A stretch of DNA of 64,000 bases from assembly GCA_051294375.1 (NCBI GenBank), contig JBJCIZ010000239.1, positions 6,619,545 through 6,683,544 on the forward strand, read 5' to 3'. Source of the DNA: Paraspadella gotoi. Lineage: Eukaryota > Chaetognatha. Shown piece by piece: positions 1 through 12,066 of this stretch; positions within the stretch are counted from its first letter, which is position 1; every line of letters starts with the position of its first letter. Below the pieces are notes generated by a model that searched no databases, was not told the origin of the DNA, and was given only the letters and a program-made list of their open reading frames with translations. Position numbers and translations under genes: made by a program.

Positions 1-357
1 GTTGGTCATGCAAGTCTCTCTCTCTCTCTCTTTTTCTCGGTTGCCAAGGGAACTCGGTTGGTCGCTAAGGGAGACTCTCTTCTCTTTCTCTCTCGTGCTT
101 CTCTTCTCTAGCGCTCCCGCTCTCTCTCTCTCCTCTCTCCTCTCTCTCTTCTCTCTCTCTCTCTTCGTTCTCGAAGGAGGTTTGGCGAAAGTGACGGGGG
201 GGGTTCTGCCAGGACCGGAAGCCGACCCGGGGGGTCGCTCATGCTCTCTCTCTCTTCTCGCTCTCACTCTCTCTATTCTCTTTTCTCTTGGTATATATTT
301 CTCGGCCAGAGCCGGTTGCAGTAAATTGAGTCTGAATCGAACAATATGCAGTGATTG
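1..357. repeat. Copy 1 of a CT-rich local duplication
   Basis: This stretch is nearly the same as 5685-6012. Both contain the sequence 'cggttgccaagg', an 'aactcggttggtcgctaagg' stretch, CT runs, 'aaggaggtttggcgaaagtgacgggg', and end in 'gaatcgaacaatatgcagtg'. This copy has small insertions relative to the other and runs into an N gap. No conserved protein reads through it; the open frames are simple translations of CT repeat. Confidence 0.8.
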
Positions 358-382
358 NNNNNNNNNNNNNNNNNNNNNNNNN
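358..382. other. Assembly gap (N run)
   Basis: This is a run of 25 N directly after the first copy of the local duplication. The length may be arbitrary. Confidence 0.99.
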
Positions 383-850
383 CTCAATCTTTCAGAAGCA
401 TTTATGAAGAGCAGCTGTGATTATTTTGGGTGCTGTGGCATGAGTGGTTTTTGCAGCAGTGCTTGTCGCATTGCTTTAATAGTTAGAACAAGGTCTGGTT
501 ATGTATCTTTAATTAAAATTTTTCCTTTAAATGCACCCGATCCGTCAAAAAATAAAAAAAGATGAAGTGATACGGATTTTCTAAGTTTTGAATCACTACC
601 CTGTAGTAATTGATACGTATTCTTAAGTAGACTTTTCTTCAATACTTTCAACCGCAACTTGTTTTTCTCTGCTTCACTAACGAGGAGTTAGTTCTATGCT
701 TTCTCAAGCTGCTACCATGCTTACCATGCTTACATCCCTTTTGATCCGACTCAAAAGCTTGCCCTCGCCACCTTTAAATTTCGTCCCAACACAATTTCGT
801 CTTTTCCACCCTTAACTCGCTTTGGTCCCCAGTCTCTCCCTTTGCACTCT
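383..850. other. Non-coding, no gene seen
   Basis: The segment is moderately AT-rich with no exon-like open frame, splice-framed block or recognisable motif on either strand. Confidence 0.5.
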
Positions 851-1766
851 TTTCCGAAAGCGCCCAATTTGAGGTTAAACATAGAATTAAAAGAATTTTT
901 TTACTTCGATAATTTTGTCAATGAAATTAATGATGAGATTATGGATTAAGACATAAGGATTGGGTAAAAGGTTAGTTTAAGGTTTAGGTTAAAATTTTAG
1001 TTAAGGATTAAGGTTAGGATTTATGTTGTTTGTTTCAGAGTTATAATTTTGGCATAAGCACTGATTTTTCTGTCTTCCTCATTTTGTTATGAACCTTTGA
1101 GGGAGACAGAAGTCTCTGAAGATCAGTGCTTATTCAAAAATAAATATCATGTTACGTCCAGAAAAAATTGGTTTTCTTTTATATTATTAGCATATAAATA
1201 CCAAATCAAACTATTAAGATTTATGGTTAGGAGATAAAGTTGGGTCAAGGAATTAGTTTTAAGTTTTAGTTAAGGATTAAGGTTATAAAAGAGATAAACT
1301 TAGGGATAGGAATTAGCTATTAGGTATTTATAATTAAGGTTTAAAGATTAAATTAAGTATTTCTAAAAAAATCAAACCAAAAAAAAATTGTTTTAGTTTA
1401 CAAACAGTGATTTTCATTAATAATATATATTTTTTTAATTATAATAATTTTATTTTTAAATATAAATATAATAAAAGGTTTTTATATAGTGTGTCCTAAT
1501 GGTACTGTCTGTTAACTTTTACATACTTTTACATATTGTTAAATTTTATTTTTGAGATAACAATATCAAAGATAAGTCCTTACCATTTATGATACTTTTT
1601 TAGAATTCAATTTTTATAAACTTTTCTGTATAAAACATTCATTTTAAATAAGTCCTACAGTTTTTTGATCAGGTATAGGAGTACCATTGGTCACACTGTA
1701 TAATGGTGTAAATGTACAACAAAATTTAGGAATAAAATTGGGCGCTTTCGAAAAATAGTGCCCTTA
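851..1766. repeat. MITE-like element, TTAGGG-like interior (long copy)
   Basis: The left end reads 'tttccgaaagcgcccaattt' near 851 and the right end is its inverse, 'gggcgctttcgaaaaatagtgccc', near 1740-1763. The interior carries runs such as 'taaggttaggattta' and 'ttaaggattaaggtta'. The same end/interior arrangement recurs near 5244, 23360, 28621, 37733 and 45605. This copy is longer than the others and very AT-rich in the middle, so it may hold a nested insertion. No transposase is visible, so I infer a non-autonomous inverted-repeat element. Confidence 0.55.
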
Positions 1767-1839
1767 TTTCCCTTGTTCCAAAATCCCCAGCCGACAGGCA
1801 GCAAGGCGCCCGCAGTTGACATCTATTAAAGATTGTTCC

Positions 1840-1955
1840 CCGGTACAACAACAACAACAACAAAAATAACAACAACAACAACAACCGCTTTCCTCTTTCT
1901 AAAAAAACGGAGCTCAAACGGAAAATCCTTTCTTGATCCTCTCTCCCGCGCCGAT

Positions 1956-1992
<37 letters not shown>

Positions 1993-2160
1993 AGGAAAGA
2001 GACTATTGTGTCTGAAAACTTTTTTTGCGGTAGTTTTTAAAAAAACAAACTATTTTATCCTTTTTCCTCTCTCTCGCGCCTTATATCCACACTCTCTCTC
2101 TCTCTCTCTCACTCTCTCTCTCTCTCTCCCTCTCTCTTTTCCATTTTTTCATCCATATGT
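1840..2160. repeat. Simple-sequence cluster: (CAA)n, (GA)n and (CT)n
   Basis: A (CAA)n run lies at about 1845-1885, then GA-rich sequence at 1955-2000 and CT-rich sequence at 2090-2140. The apparent open frames here are low-complexity translations. No gene is called. Confidence 0.7.
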
Positions 2161-3060
2161 TAACCTCTGCTGGAACATTTTGCTCTTTTCTTTTTACGAG
2201 AAAAAAAGGAAATGAAAAAACAATATTCAGACTCTGATTGAAACATAAATTCATTGCTCTAGTAAATTCCTTTTATGCCTTAACTTCTTTTTCAATACAA
2301 TATATTTCTTTTTACTTTTATTAAGATAATGTTTTCAAATTTCTCCTCCTCCCCCTCCTTTTGTTCTATACCCCTTTCTGATTGGAGAGGCTGAGAAACT
2401 CAAAATTCTTTTCTTCGTTTCTCATTGGATCTCCAAAAACACGCAATTCAAACAATAACACTTTTTTCTGTAACGAATTTTATTCTTTGACTTCATTTAA
2501 CGTTATGTCCGCCGTCAGACAAACAGACGTAACGTCGGTATTTAGAGACACTTTAAAACGAGGCCTGAAATACAGACAATCTTCTTTTTTTCCTGTCTTT
2601 TTTTTTCTCACTTTACTTTCTTTTCGAAGCGAGAAAATTCGTTTCCTTGACAACCGAGTAACAATCGTCGTCGAGAGTAAAAACTTCAGGAGGAGAATAA
2701 ATTTGTCTTTTCTCCGGAAAAACCCTACCTCTTCCCCCCCCCCCGTCATTCCCCTCGTTGCCCCTATTTCCCCCCCCCCTTCGTCAGCGGAAGGGTTTCT
2801 TGGCCTGATTTATGGCACCAGGTTTCAGCGTCTTGCCCTTAGACCGAGATCTAAAATCGTCTTGCCCTGCAATCGAGCCATAGGAGCGGGGGACTTTGAA
2901 TTCCTCGATCAAATCAAATCAAATCAAATCAATCAGAGAGCAATTAGTACAAAATAACCAAGTAATTAGTAAGTTAATCAACTCAAATCGTTTAAAATTA
3001 AATTAAAACAAAACCAAATTTTAAACAAATTAGTTCTTAATCCAACGTATGAATTTGCTA
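2161..3060. other. Non-coding, no gene seen
   Basis: This stretch contains T-rich and C-homopolymer sequence and a short (AAATC)n run at about 2907-2932. The one long frame (2382-2957) reads through homopolymers with no family resemblance, and I do not call it. Confidence 0.45.
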
Positions 3061-3079
3061 CAACCAATGAAAAAATATC

Positions 3080-3745
3080 CATGTTTATTAGTCGGTCAGC
3101 CCCCTCAATATTGTCGGGCACACACTTATATCATGTCAGAACATCGAATTATTATAAATTATGCAAAAAAAAATTATGTCTGTCCGTACGTCCATCCGTC
3201 CGTCCGTCCCACCTTAGCAAAAAACACCAATTACTCATTATTGGATGGATGGACTCGAATACAATTTTGTGTGTTGGTAGGGAAGTGTGTGATTGAGCTG
3301 GATATTAAGTTTCGATGGAATCTTCCGAGTGGAAATGAGTTTAAATGGCAAAAACAAAAAAAATGTATTTCACTATTTGAACACCAATTCCTCATGAGTG
3401 GATGGGGCGATTGACCTTGAATTTTGTATGTGGGTAGGAAAGTGTGTGATTAAGCTGGAAATCAAGTTTCGATGGAATCTTTTGATTATATTAAATATAA
3501 ATGCAGGATGTATTAATTAATCAAATAATTAATTAATTAGTCAATTAATTAATCCATCAATCAAGTCAATCGTTATCGGCATTATTGTCGTGGTTAGTGT
3601 CGAAAAGACCTAAAAACAAACATTTGGGATCAAATTAATTAATTGCCTAATTAATTAATTTAATTATTAATTAATTTAATTATTAATTAATTAATTAATT
3701 AATTAATTACCGATAATGATCGTGGGCAGATCCGACATTGTTTGC
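3080..3745 (-). mobile_element. Interspersed TIR-type element, family A (5' part degraded)
   Basis: It shares with 31063-31600 (same orientation) and with 38313-38699 and 46411-46971 (opposite) the blocks 'gtcggtc..cccctcaat.ttgtcgggca', 'tcagaacatcgaatta', a (GTCC)n-like run, 'ggatggatggact' and 'aagtttcgatggaatc'. It ends in 'gcagatccgac' (3726-3736) followed by 'attgtttgctcaaactt'. In the better copies 'gtcggatctgc' and 'gcagatccgac' form inverted ends. TTAATTAA-rich filler lies between about 3500 and 3710. There is no coding capacity. Confidence 0.6.
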
Positions 3746-4560
3746 TCAAACTTGCCCCAAACTTTGGACGGTCGTTAGGTTACGGCCTCCATCCCTCTTA
3801 TTAGAAGATAATAACGTTTCAAGCTTATGAAATTATATTAAATACTTTATAATATTGTTTATCTCAATTGTTTTTTAAAAGCAATGTTCTCATCTGAGGC
3901 TGAAAGAAATCAGGAATCCCCATAAATTAATTCGTTTAAATCCACTAAACACTCAAATATATTAAATTAAACTATGTATGTTAACCATTCTAATCTCGCG
4001 ACAAGCCGTCGGCGACCTGAACGTCGAAATACGAAAATTAAGAGGCGTCCGATATAGAAGTGGCGGTACGGGTAGGTGTCCGTTTATTAAGGGGTGGTAC
4101 GGGTGGGAGGCGCTTGTCCGTTCACCCATTCGGGCTCGGGATGGAAAATTAATGACGTTCGGATCTCGAGGTATTTTTTATGACCATTTTTTCCACTCTT
4201 ACCTTCAGCCGTACCTAAAAAAAGGAACACGGGCACTTTTTCCGGAAGTGCGCCATGTCTGTTTTTAATTTTATTTTAATTTTAACTAATTAATTAATTA
4301 ATAATTAAATAAATAAATTAAATAATTAATTAATTTTAATTTAACTTTAATTCTTAACTTTAAGCTATTCTCTTATTCCATTCCTTAATTTTATTTCGGT
4401 ACCCTCTCTTCAATGCCAAATCAAAATTTAGTTCTAAATTTAAGCCAAAAAGAGTTGCTTTCAGAAAATATGGCCGGAAAAACGGATGGAATAAAAAAGA
4501 GAAACGGGAAAAGAGTAGATCTCTAAACGGGAACAAGATTGATGAAAAAACTTGTTCCGC
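3746..4560. other. Non-coding AT-rich stretch
   Basis: It includes TTAATTAA-type repeats around 4265-4340. A frame at 3978-4268 (+) is open for 96 codons but resembles no family I know and is not supported by splice sites. Confidence 0.4.
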
Positions 4561-4574
4561 TGAGTTTTTATTGA

Positions 4575-4867
4575 AAAAAAAAGGAGAAGAAAATGGGAGG
4601 GAGAGGAGGAGAGGAAAAAGGGAGGAAGGAGGGAGAGAGGGCTGAGGAGAGAAGAGAAAAGAGAGGGAGGGAGAGAAGGAAAAGAGGGAGGAGTAGAAGA
4701 AGAGAGATGAGAGGGAGAAAGGAGGGAAAGAGAAGAGAGGGAGAGTAAGAGAGAGAAACGCGCTGCAAAACGTGAAGAGAAGGAGAGATGAAGTTTCTTA
4801 AAAAAGAAGGAGGTTTGAATGGTTCTTGAATCTTGTAGCAAACCTGCGCCCACTCAACTAGATTGGA

Positions 4868-4930
<63 letters not shown>
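4575..4930. repeat. Purine-rich tract followed by perfect (CT)n
   Basis: An A/G-only stretch at about 4575-4790 is followed by an uninterrupted CT dinucleotide run at about 4869-4928. Two long minus-strand open frames here are translations of this simple sequence. Confidence 0.85.
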
Positions 4931-5239
4931 GGTTGGCATGAAGGTAAATTGGGGAAAAGACAGATGAAGTCCACAAAAGTCTTTCATCTTTCGGGACGGA
5001 ATTAGTTTTTCCTCCGGTTATGGTTCCTGTTTGTGGCGCAGAAACCTTTTCCGGCGTTATTTCCCAAAAGCGGCCAATTTCTGTTTATAATACTTGAACT
5101 TTTCCTTACCCGAATCCCTTACCCTTATCTCTAACCTAATCCCCAATCTCTAACCTTTCACCTCGCATTGAGAGACGACAGTTCATTTATTGTTAACGAG
5201 CTGAAGGCACCTTTCATGAAGACGGCTGATTCTGTAGTC

Positions 5240-5560
5240 AACGGCCTTATTCTCCCAAAGCGCCCTATTTATTCTTTAATTTAGAATTAAATGAGTTTTT
5301 AGGTTTGATAATTAAATTAGAGGTTAGGGATAAAAATTAGGTCAGATATTAGGATTAGGGATTAAGTCAGTGATTAGGGTTAGTCATTAGGGTTAGAATC
5401 TAGGGTTTATGGTTAGGCATTAGGTTAAAGATTAAGGAATAAGGTTTGGGGTTAGTGTTAAAGATTAGGTTAGGCCTAACCTAATCTTATGAATTGTATA
5501 AAACAGATTAGTGTTAAATATTTAGGGTTTAAAATTAATTCAGAGATTAAGGGTACACCC
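5240..5560. repeat. MITE-like element with TTAGGG-like interior
   Basis: The start 'ttattctcccaaagcgccct' (about 5248) is followed by many degenerate TTAGGG/TTAGG units such as 'gattagggttagtcattagg'. The right inverted end is not clear. This is the clearest telomere-like interior in the window, but the units are irregular and the block is only about 300 bp. Confidence 0.5.
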
Positions 5561-5684
5561 CTGATCCCTTCTCCTTCCATAACCCCTTCCCTCCCTATCT
5601 CACCTCCCCCCCCCCGACTTGTTTAACGCACTTCACAATATGCAGGTTTTCTTCTCCACTGGTTTCCTCCTTTTTTCTCGCTCG

Positions 5685-6032
5685 GTTGGTCACTGCCAAG
5701 TCTCTCTCTCTCTCTCTTTTTCTCGGTTGCCAAGGAACTCGGTTGGTCGCTAAGGAGACTCTCTCTCTTTCTCTCTCGTGTTCTCTTTCTCTAGCGCTCC
5801 CTCTCTCTCTCTCTCTCTTCGCTTCTCGAAGGAGGTTTGGCGAAAGTGACGGGGGGGTTCTGCCAGGACCGGAAGCCGACCCCGGGGGGTCGCTCACGCT
5901 CTCTCTCTCTCTCTCGCTCTCACTCTCTCTATCTCTCTCTTTCTCTTGGTATATTTCTCGGCCAGAGCCGGTTGTCAGTAAATTGAGTCTGAATCGAACA
6001 ATATGCAGTGAGTTGACTCGGGGAGACAGAAA

Positions 6033-6107
<75 letters not shown>

Positions 6108-6125
6108 AGAGGAGAGAGAGCATCA
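5685..6125. repeat. Copy 2 of the CT-rich duplication plus (GA)n
   Basis: The first 330 bases match 1-357. A GA dinucleotide tract (about 6038-6120) follows where copy 1 meets the N gap. The two copies are 5.7 kb apart in direct orientation. Confidence 0.8.
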
Positions 6126-6328
6126 TTAAATGTTTATATTTCTTTGACGCAAAATCTAACTTACAATTAATTCCTCTCCGATTGTAGTTCAATCAAAACT
6201 TCGGAATATGAAAAATTTAAAAAAACTCAATTGAAATACATTTTAATAACCATAGCCTGTTCAAAGTCAGGGGCAAGATAGCCTATTTAATATATGAATG
6301 GATAATTTCTATATTGGTTGTACCAATG

Positions 6329-6679
6329 TCATAATTTAAATCTAAACATAACATACATTTGATATAAATCATTGACTACATGTGGGAAATCACCGTTTTT
6401 ACCCGCGCGACCTTTAGTTTCTTCAATCTTGTCGTCGTCGTCGTCGTCGTCCTCGTCGTCTTCATCCTCATTCTCCCCCCCCCCACGCCCCCTCATATTT
6501 TCCCGCGACTTGAACCGCTCGTCAAAGGCGCCGACAGAGATTTCCATATTTTTACAGCATATTTCCATTCTGTCGTCATCGTCGTCTTTATGGTCGTCGC
6601 CCTCGTTTTCGCTCTTTTGACGTCGTCGTCGTCGTCGCTGTCGTCGTCGTCGGTTCAGAACGGCTCTTGAACTTGTCAT
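6329..6679 (-). CDS. Low-confidence acidic/basic repeat-rich ORF
   Basis: A 116-codon open frame starts at an ATG and has an Arg-rich beginning, two Asp/Glu runs (from GTC/GTCTTC triplets on the plus strand) and a more complex tail (FPHVVNDLYQMY). It may be a real disordered protein, or only a chance frame through trinucleotide repeats, which tend to stay open on both strands. I see no domain, no flanking splice sites and no relative. I retain it because the non-repeat parts have mixed composition. Confidence 0.15.
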   Translation of the reverse strand: MTSSRAVLNRRRRQRRRRRRQKSENEGDDHKDDDDDRMEICCKNMEISVGAFDERFKSRENMRGRGGGENEDEDDEDDDDDDDKIEETKGRAGKNGDFPHVVNDLYQMYVMFRFKL

Positions 6680-7149
6680 CTTTTAATAAATACTTAGATT
6701 TAACTTGTTTTAATTTTACAATACCTTTATAAGTCCCCTTTCGGTCTGTCCCTTTTTTTGGTTTTTGTTTATCTCATTACCTTGTTTCAAATATATTTAT
6801 TAAGATTTGGTGTCAGTGGCGTTGTCGTCGTCTTCATTGTCATCAACTTCGCTCTCGTCTCGTCATCATCATTATCAGCCTCGTCGTTTTCGTCATCATT
6901 TTAATCGTTCTTGCCAAAGCCATCGCCTGCAGTCTTTGTCATCATCGTCTTATTCGTCTCCATCGTCTACGCCGACGTCAGCGCCCTCTTTGACGGCGCC
7001 GCTTCCCCCAAAAAGCGGAAGAAGACTCCCGTCTTTCTTATCTTAATCCCGACCGAAAAAGGATGTCGGTCTCTCGTCGGGAGAGAAATATGCTCTCGCG
7101 GGGAAAAACCTTTTTTTTCTTTGGGGGGGAGTGGGAGGAGATCGCAGGC

Positions 7150-7500
7150 CAGGGGTTAGCGTTAAGAGGTTAAGAGGCTGGGGTAAGTTTAGCCCGAGGA
7201 CAAGTAATGTATAGGATTTTTAGAAAATGAGGCAGAGAATCGTTTTTGAGAAGGAAGGAAATTAAAGAATATAAATATTAAAAGGAAAGAAAGAAAAACG
7301 AGGAAAAAAGGAAAAAGAAAATAAAAAAGAAAAGAAAGACAAAAAAATAAGAAAAAGAAAAGAAAACAATTATATAAAATTAACTTCTTCCTCGCAGATA
7401 AAGAAAAGAAAAACAGGAAAGAAAAGAAAAGAAAAACAGGAAAGAAAAGAAAAGAAAAACAGAAAAGAAAAGAAAAGAAAAGAAAAGAAAAGAAAGGAAT
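7150..7500. repeat. A/G-rich tract with AAGAA pentamers
   Basis: The bases from about 7200 to 7500 are almost all A and G, with (AAAAG)n-like tandem units and two 'gaaaaacagg' repeats. No gene is present. Confidence 0.8.
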
Positions 7501-7689
7501 CCCGATATGAAAAGGACGTCTTCACGACAGAAAGAGTCGAGGGGATTTTTGGAAAAGGTTGACGCCGATGGATGACGAGCGACGGAGAGAGAAGTTGAGA
7601 TCGGGAAAGAGGGGTTGAGATGTGGTTAGAGGAGTTGAGATGTAAGGAGAGAGAAGTTGAGAAAAAGAGAGAGGGGTTGAGATGAAGAG

Positions 7690-7910
7690 AGAGAGGTTCT
7701 TATATTGGTTGTACCCATTTCATAAAATTCAGCTCCTTGTATTTTGATTCTAGTGCAATCTAAAACTGAAGGGAGTTGTATAATTAAAACATTCCTTGCA
7801 ACATTATACCACTTCATTGATAGTAGTGAATTAACGAGACTGTGCGAGAGTCTTGATTGAAAGATTACAGGGTTCTGTTATATCATTATCTGGTAAGTAA
7901 GGGGTAAACT
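7690..7910. mobile_element. Interspersed repeat, family B (fragment)
   Basis: It shares 'tattggttgtacc..tttcataa', 'cattataccacttcattgatag', 'aacgagactgtg' and 'gagtcttgattgaaag' with 48400-48615 and, partly, with 6245-6335, 16370-16440 and 48830-49035. It has no coding capacity. Confidence 0.6.
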
Positions 7911-8284
7911 TAGGTAATATTTTGCCTGAGCAAAGTGTTATTGAAATTACCTAAATAAAGAAAGGATTTTTCTTAATTAAGGTCGGCAATTTCTGAATCA
8001 AAATATTTTGCTTATATTTATTTTTAAAGATAAATAAAACCATATATTTTCGTTTATTGTTTTAATTTCATTACCAACTGTATTTTCAATTTGTTATTAC
8101 TATATTTTAAGCCCAAAAATACTTTTCCCAGATGGCATGAAATATGAGTATCAGCATTAAGTATGTAAACTACTTGGTTACTACCAGACCCAGAACCAAT
8201 AAAACCAGTGGCTGCACCAATAAATGTAAATCGCTTTCAAAGGCTTAAACTGAACTGTTACTGCAGCAATAATAATATTTTTTT

Positions 8285-8925
8285 AAATTTGCATCATTTT
8301 TTAACTTTTTCATTTTTTCAACTTGTATTATTTTTCAGCTTGTATCAATTTTTTAGCTTGCATTATTTTTTTAGCCTTTATCATTTTTTTAGCGTTTATC
8401 ATTTTTTCAACTTGTATCATTTTTTTTAACTTGCATAATTTTTTCAACTTGTATACTTTTTTCAACTTGCATACTTTTTCAACTTGCATAATTTTTTCAA
8501 CTTGCATAATTTTTTTAACTTGTATAATTTTTTAATCCTACATAATTTTTTCAACTTGCATATTTTTTTCAACTTGCATACTTTTTTCAACTTGCATAAT
8601 TTTTCAACTTGCATAATTTTTTTAACTTGCATAATTTTTTTAACCTGCATAATTTTTTCAACTTGTATAATTTTTTTAACTTGAATAATTTTTTTAACAT
8701 GCATAATTTTTTTAACTTGCATAATTTTTTCAACTAGTATAATTTTTTAACTTGTATAATTTTTTTAACTTGTATAATTTTTTAAACTTGTTTAATTTTT
8801 TCAATTTGTATAATTTTTTCAACTTGTATAATTTTTTCATCTTGCATAATTTTTTCATCTTGCATAATTTTTTCAACTTGTATAATTTTTTCAATTTGTA
8901 TAATTTTTTCAACTTGCATAAGGTT
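8285..8925. repeat. AT-rich satellite, about 20-bp unit, ~32 copies
   Basis: The unit is close to 'cttgcataattttttcaa', in tandem and with single-base length changes. Because the unit is not a multiple of three and contains few stops, several open frames arise (Phe-Asn-Leu repeats on plus, Lys-rich on minus). They are not genes. The array ends in 'ggttccgcctacaa' (about 8922-8935); the inverse 'ttgtaggcggaacc' followed by more unit sequence recurs at about 10255-10310. Confidence 0.9.
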
Positions 8926-9099
8926 CCGCCTACAATCAGACTCTTTTAGACAATGGAATCTGAACTTAATTTACGATCATCTCTGATGATCTCATTGACT
9001 AGTATGAATCTTTCTTCATTTAAAAAAACGGTAGGCTATAGTTATCATCTTCTTATGACATAGTACTTCCCAGGTAAAATTTTAAGAGTTAAAAATACG

Positions 9100-9540
9100 G
9101 TAAGACATGATTTTTTCGATTCTTTTGAAACTAATCTCATTAACTGTCTTAGTTTTAATAAAAGTATGTTTTAATTTTCACGGTACAGAAAACTCATATC
9201 CTCTGTTATTCTTTCTCATTACCTTTCTTCTTCACAGCTTTTCATTTTTTTTAACCCTCTTTCCTCCCTTTCATCTCACGACCTCACTTTCAATTTTTTT
9301 ACCCCCTACCTTTCCCTGCTTCTCTTCCACTTATCTTTTTTTTCTCTTATTCTCTTCTTCCATTTCTTTCCCCTTCTTTTTCTTTCAATTTCCCCCTCCC
9401 TTTCCCGCCTTACCTTTAACTCTCTACTTTTATCCCCTTTGCCTTCTCTGTTTCCTTTTTTCACCTCATTTTCTCTCATCTTTCCCTTCTCTTCTTCTTG
9501 TTCTCCCTTTCCTCTTTCCTATCACTTATTTTCTACATTA
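9100..9540. other. Pyrimidine-rich stretch
   Basis: The plus strand is strongly C/T-biased from about 9210 to 9535, which produces an open Phe/Leu/Pro/Ser frame. No conserved motif is present. Confidence 0.5.
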
Positions 9541-12060
9541 ATATTGAACCAAATCGATGAAAATTCTTAGATTCATTATAAGAAAGAAAATGAACGGTAG
9601 TGAATGATTTTTCTTTCAATTTTTGTTGCCTAGCAAATTTAGTAAATCCGCAAAATCTGTCGATTCCGAGAAAAAACAAGTCCTGATTCCTGAGGCTTTC
9701 CATTGGATTAAAAGGATGCGGTTTTTTTTTATTAATCAAGGTCAGTATGTACCTCATCTTTTAAAACTAATAAATGAGTTGAAAATATATATTTATTAAT
9801 ATTAATATATTTTTTTGATAATTTTATAGGTGTTAAAAGCTTATTCAATAGCCTATATTTTATGTTAATTTAAACAAATTTGCACTATTTTTGTTTAACA
9901 AATTATAATAAAAACTGAAAATGATACTTTTTGACTTGTAAACTTTAAAATTAATTAATAGGCAAACTTTAAATGATTTAAGGAAATAAATTTACCCAGA
10001 GGTGAAGAAGATAAGGAAGAACGGATTTCCTTGGCACTCTAATCAGAAGACGAAAGTGAAAATGGACAAAAATGGACATGATTTTTTCTCCTAAATGTTG
10101 CAAAAATTGTACTTTTTTATCATTTGAAACTGGTGGATATGATTTCAACCAATCCCTAGTTCAGCCTAATTTGTATTGTGGTAGAAATCAAATTAATATT
10201 GTAAGTAACAACTGAAAAGATTGGAAAGAGTTGCTTTTTTGCTAAATGCGACGTTGTAGGCGGAACCATAATTTTTTCAACTTACATAAATTTTTCAGCT
10301 TGCAGCATTTTTTTAACTTTCAACTATCTAGTTATCAAGTTCCATTAATGAGGAAGTTAGGAAGTTAAAATGTGTGTCCATTTTCTTTGTTTCATATCGA
10401 TTCAAATATTTTTTGTTTGACTTTCCATTTAATCATGATTTACTGCAATATGCAAATTAGATTATAATACCTTTTTATAATTTTTTGATAGTAAGGTCTG
10501 GCAAGATCATTATACTTTTAAGATTATGTTACATGCGGCGAAAGAAGGCCATTCACAATGCAAGCAACAAGAAAATAGTAAAACGGGTAATTTTGCATAT
10601 TTTCATATCAACGCAGAGAATGGTTTATCAAGTGGCTTGTCTCTCTTGGCTTGAAAAAAAATATTAAAAAAATTATTTTTAAAAATATTTATGATAAAAA
10701 AAATTTTAAAAAACACTTGCTATTTTGTTGAAGAGCAGGTACAAGTGAAGATCTAATGGGTGCAGATAAAATTTTTGGAATATTTCTTTGTCTTACAAAA
10801 GGCCTCCTGTTTTGTAAAGCCCTCTAGTAGAATAGGGTGAAAATACAAAGAAGATTTGTTTCAGAAAAGATATACTAAAACTAAATTTCATTGCTATTTT
10901 TTTTAAAAACGCTCTTTTGTTTGTGGAGCCATCTGGTTTATTAAGACCAAAACAAGCCAAAATTTGCTATTTTGTGTAAAGCAATGCAAGTGAAGATCTA
11001 GTGGGTGCAAACAAAAGAGCAATTACAATAACCGATAAAAAGGAAACAAACATTGTTTAAATTATATCCGAAATTAAGGTAAGGTAAATATAAATAATTA
11101 GATTTTATACAAAATTCAAAAAGAAAAATAAAATGAAAAAATGAAAATTATGAATTTTCCAACCAATGATGAGCGACAAAATCTATGCTTTTCCTATACT
11201 ACAAAAAATTACATTATACATCTTGATTAATACATTAAATATTATCTTTTTTACATTATAAAATATTTTTTTAAAGATTCTAATAAAGCATAAAAAGTTA
11301 AACAAGAAATATAATTACAGCTTTAAAAAATTCTTATGTTTTCTATGTGAAAATATAAAAAAACTGATAAAATCATCGAAAGATGATGATGTTGCTACCC
11401 CTAATAAAGACAAAGTTAATAAAAATTTTGTTAAGTTGTAAATTGATTATAAAATCATCACAAAAAAAATGTTTAAATGCTAAAAAAAACTGAATAAATT
11501 TTTTACAACCCTTTCATCAGTAAATCATTAAATTTTACAATTTCCTATCGCTTCCGCTTTCGTTTCTTTAAAAAATCTGCCACTTCCACTGTATTTGCTT
11601 TCGGTTCCTAGATCGCCTAAGAATCTCTGGTTTAGGATCAGGGTTGATTTTAGTCCCAACAGTATTTATGTTATTTCCTTTCTTTTTGTTGTGTAAACAG
11701 TGAACAATGATGACGGGCACAAAAATTATTATTAAAATATTATAAATATTGTCAGCCTTCTCCAAATTGTTTTAGGCATTAGTTGTAGGCTTAATTATTT
11801 TAACTTTTTCTAATCTACTTCTCTTACATCGTCACAATTCTTCACCTTCTCACTTTTATTATTATTATTCGTCTACAACTCACTCATTTTGCGGTGAAAA
11901 AAAGTCAGGTTTTTGTGACGACAGAGTTTCTTCATTTTATTTCAGTTGAGGATCGAACATAATATAAATAAAAACCTTTTGGTGATTAAAAAACATGTAT
12001 TTGATTAAAAGAAAAATGATTTTTAAAACAATTAAAATGTAAAAAACAAGTAAATATTAC
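9541..12060. other. AT-rich non-coding region
   Basis: No exon-like GC-richer block is seen. A repeat shared with 15503-15682 lies at 11028-11208, including 'ccaatgatgagcgacaaaat'. Bases 10385-10485 resemble the inverse of 60560-60660, including 'atatgcaaattagatt'. Confidence 0.5.
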
Positions 12061-12066
12061 TGCGAC

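Noticed and set aside
5290-5560. Interstitial telomere array
   Set aside because: Units are irregular, interspersed with other sequence, and sit between ends shared with other copies; an element family explains it better.
8208-8949. Asn-Leu-Phe and Lys-rich repeat proteins on both strands
   Set aside because: They come from the 20-bp AT satellite; the frame shifts every unit and both strands are open.
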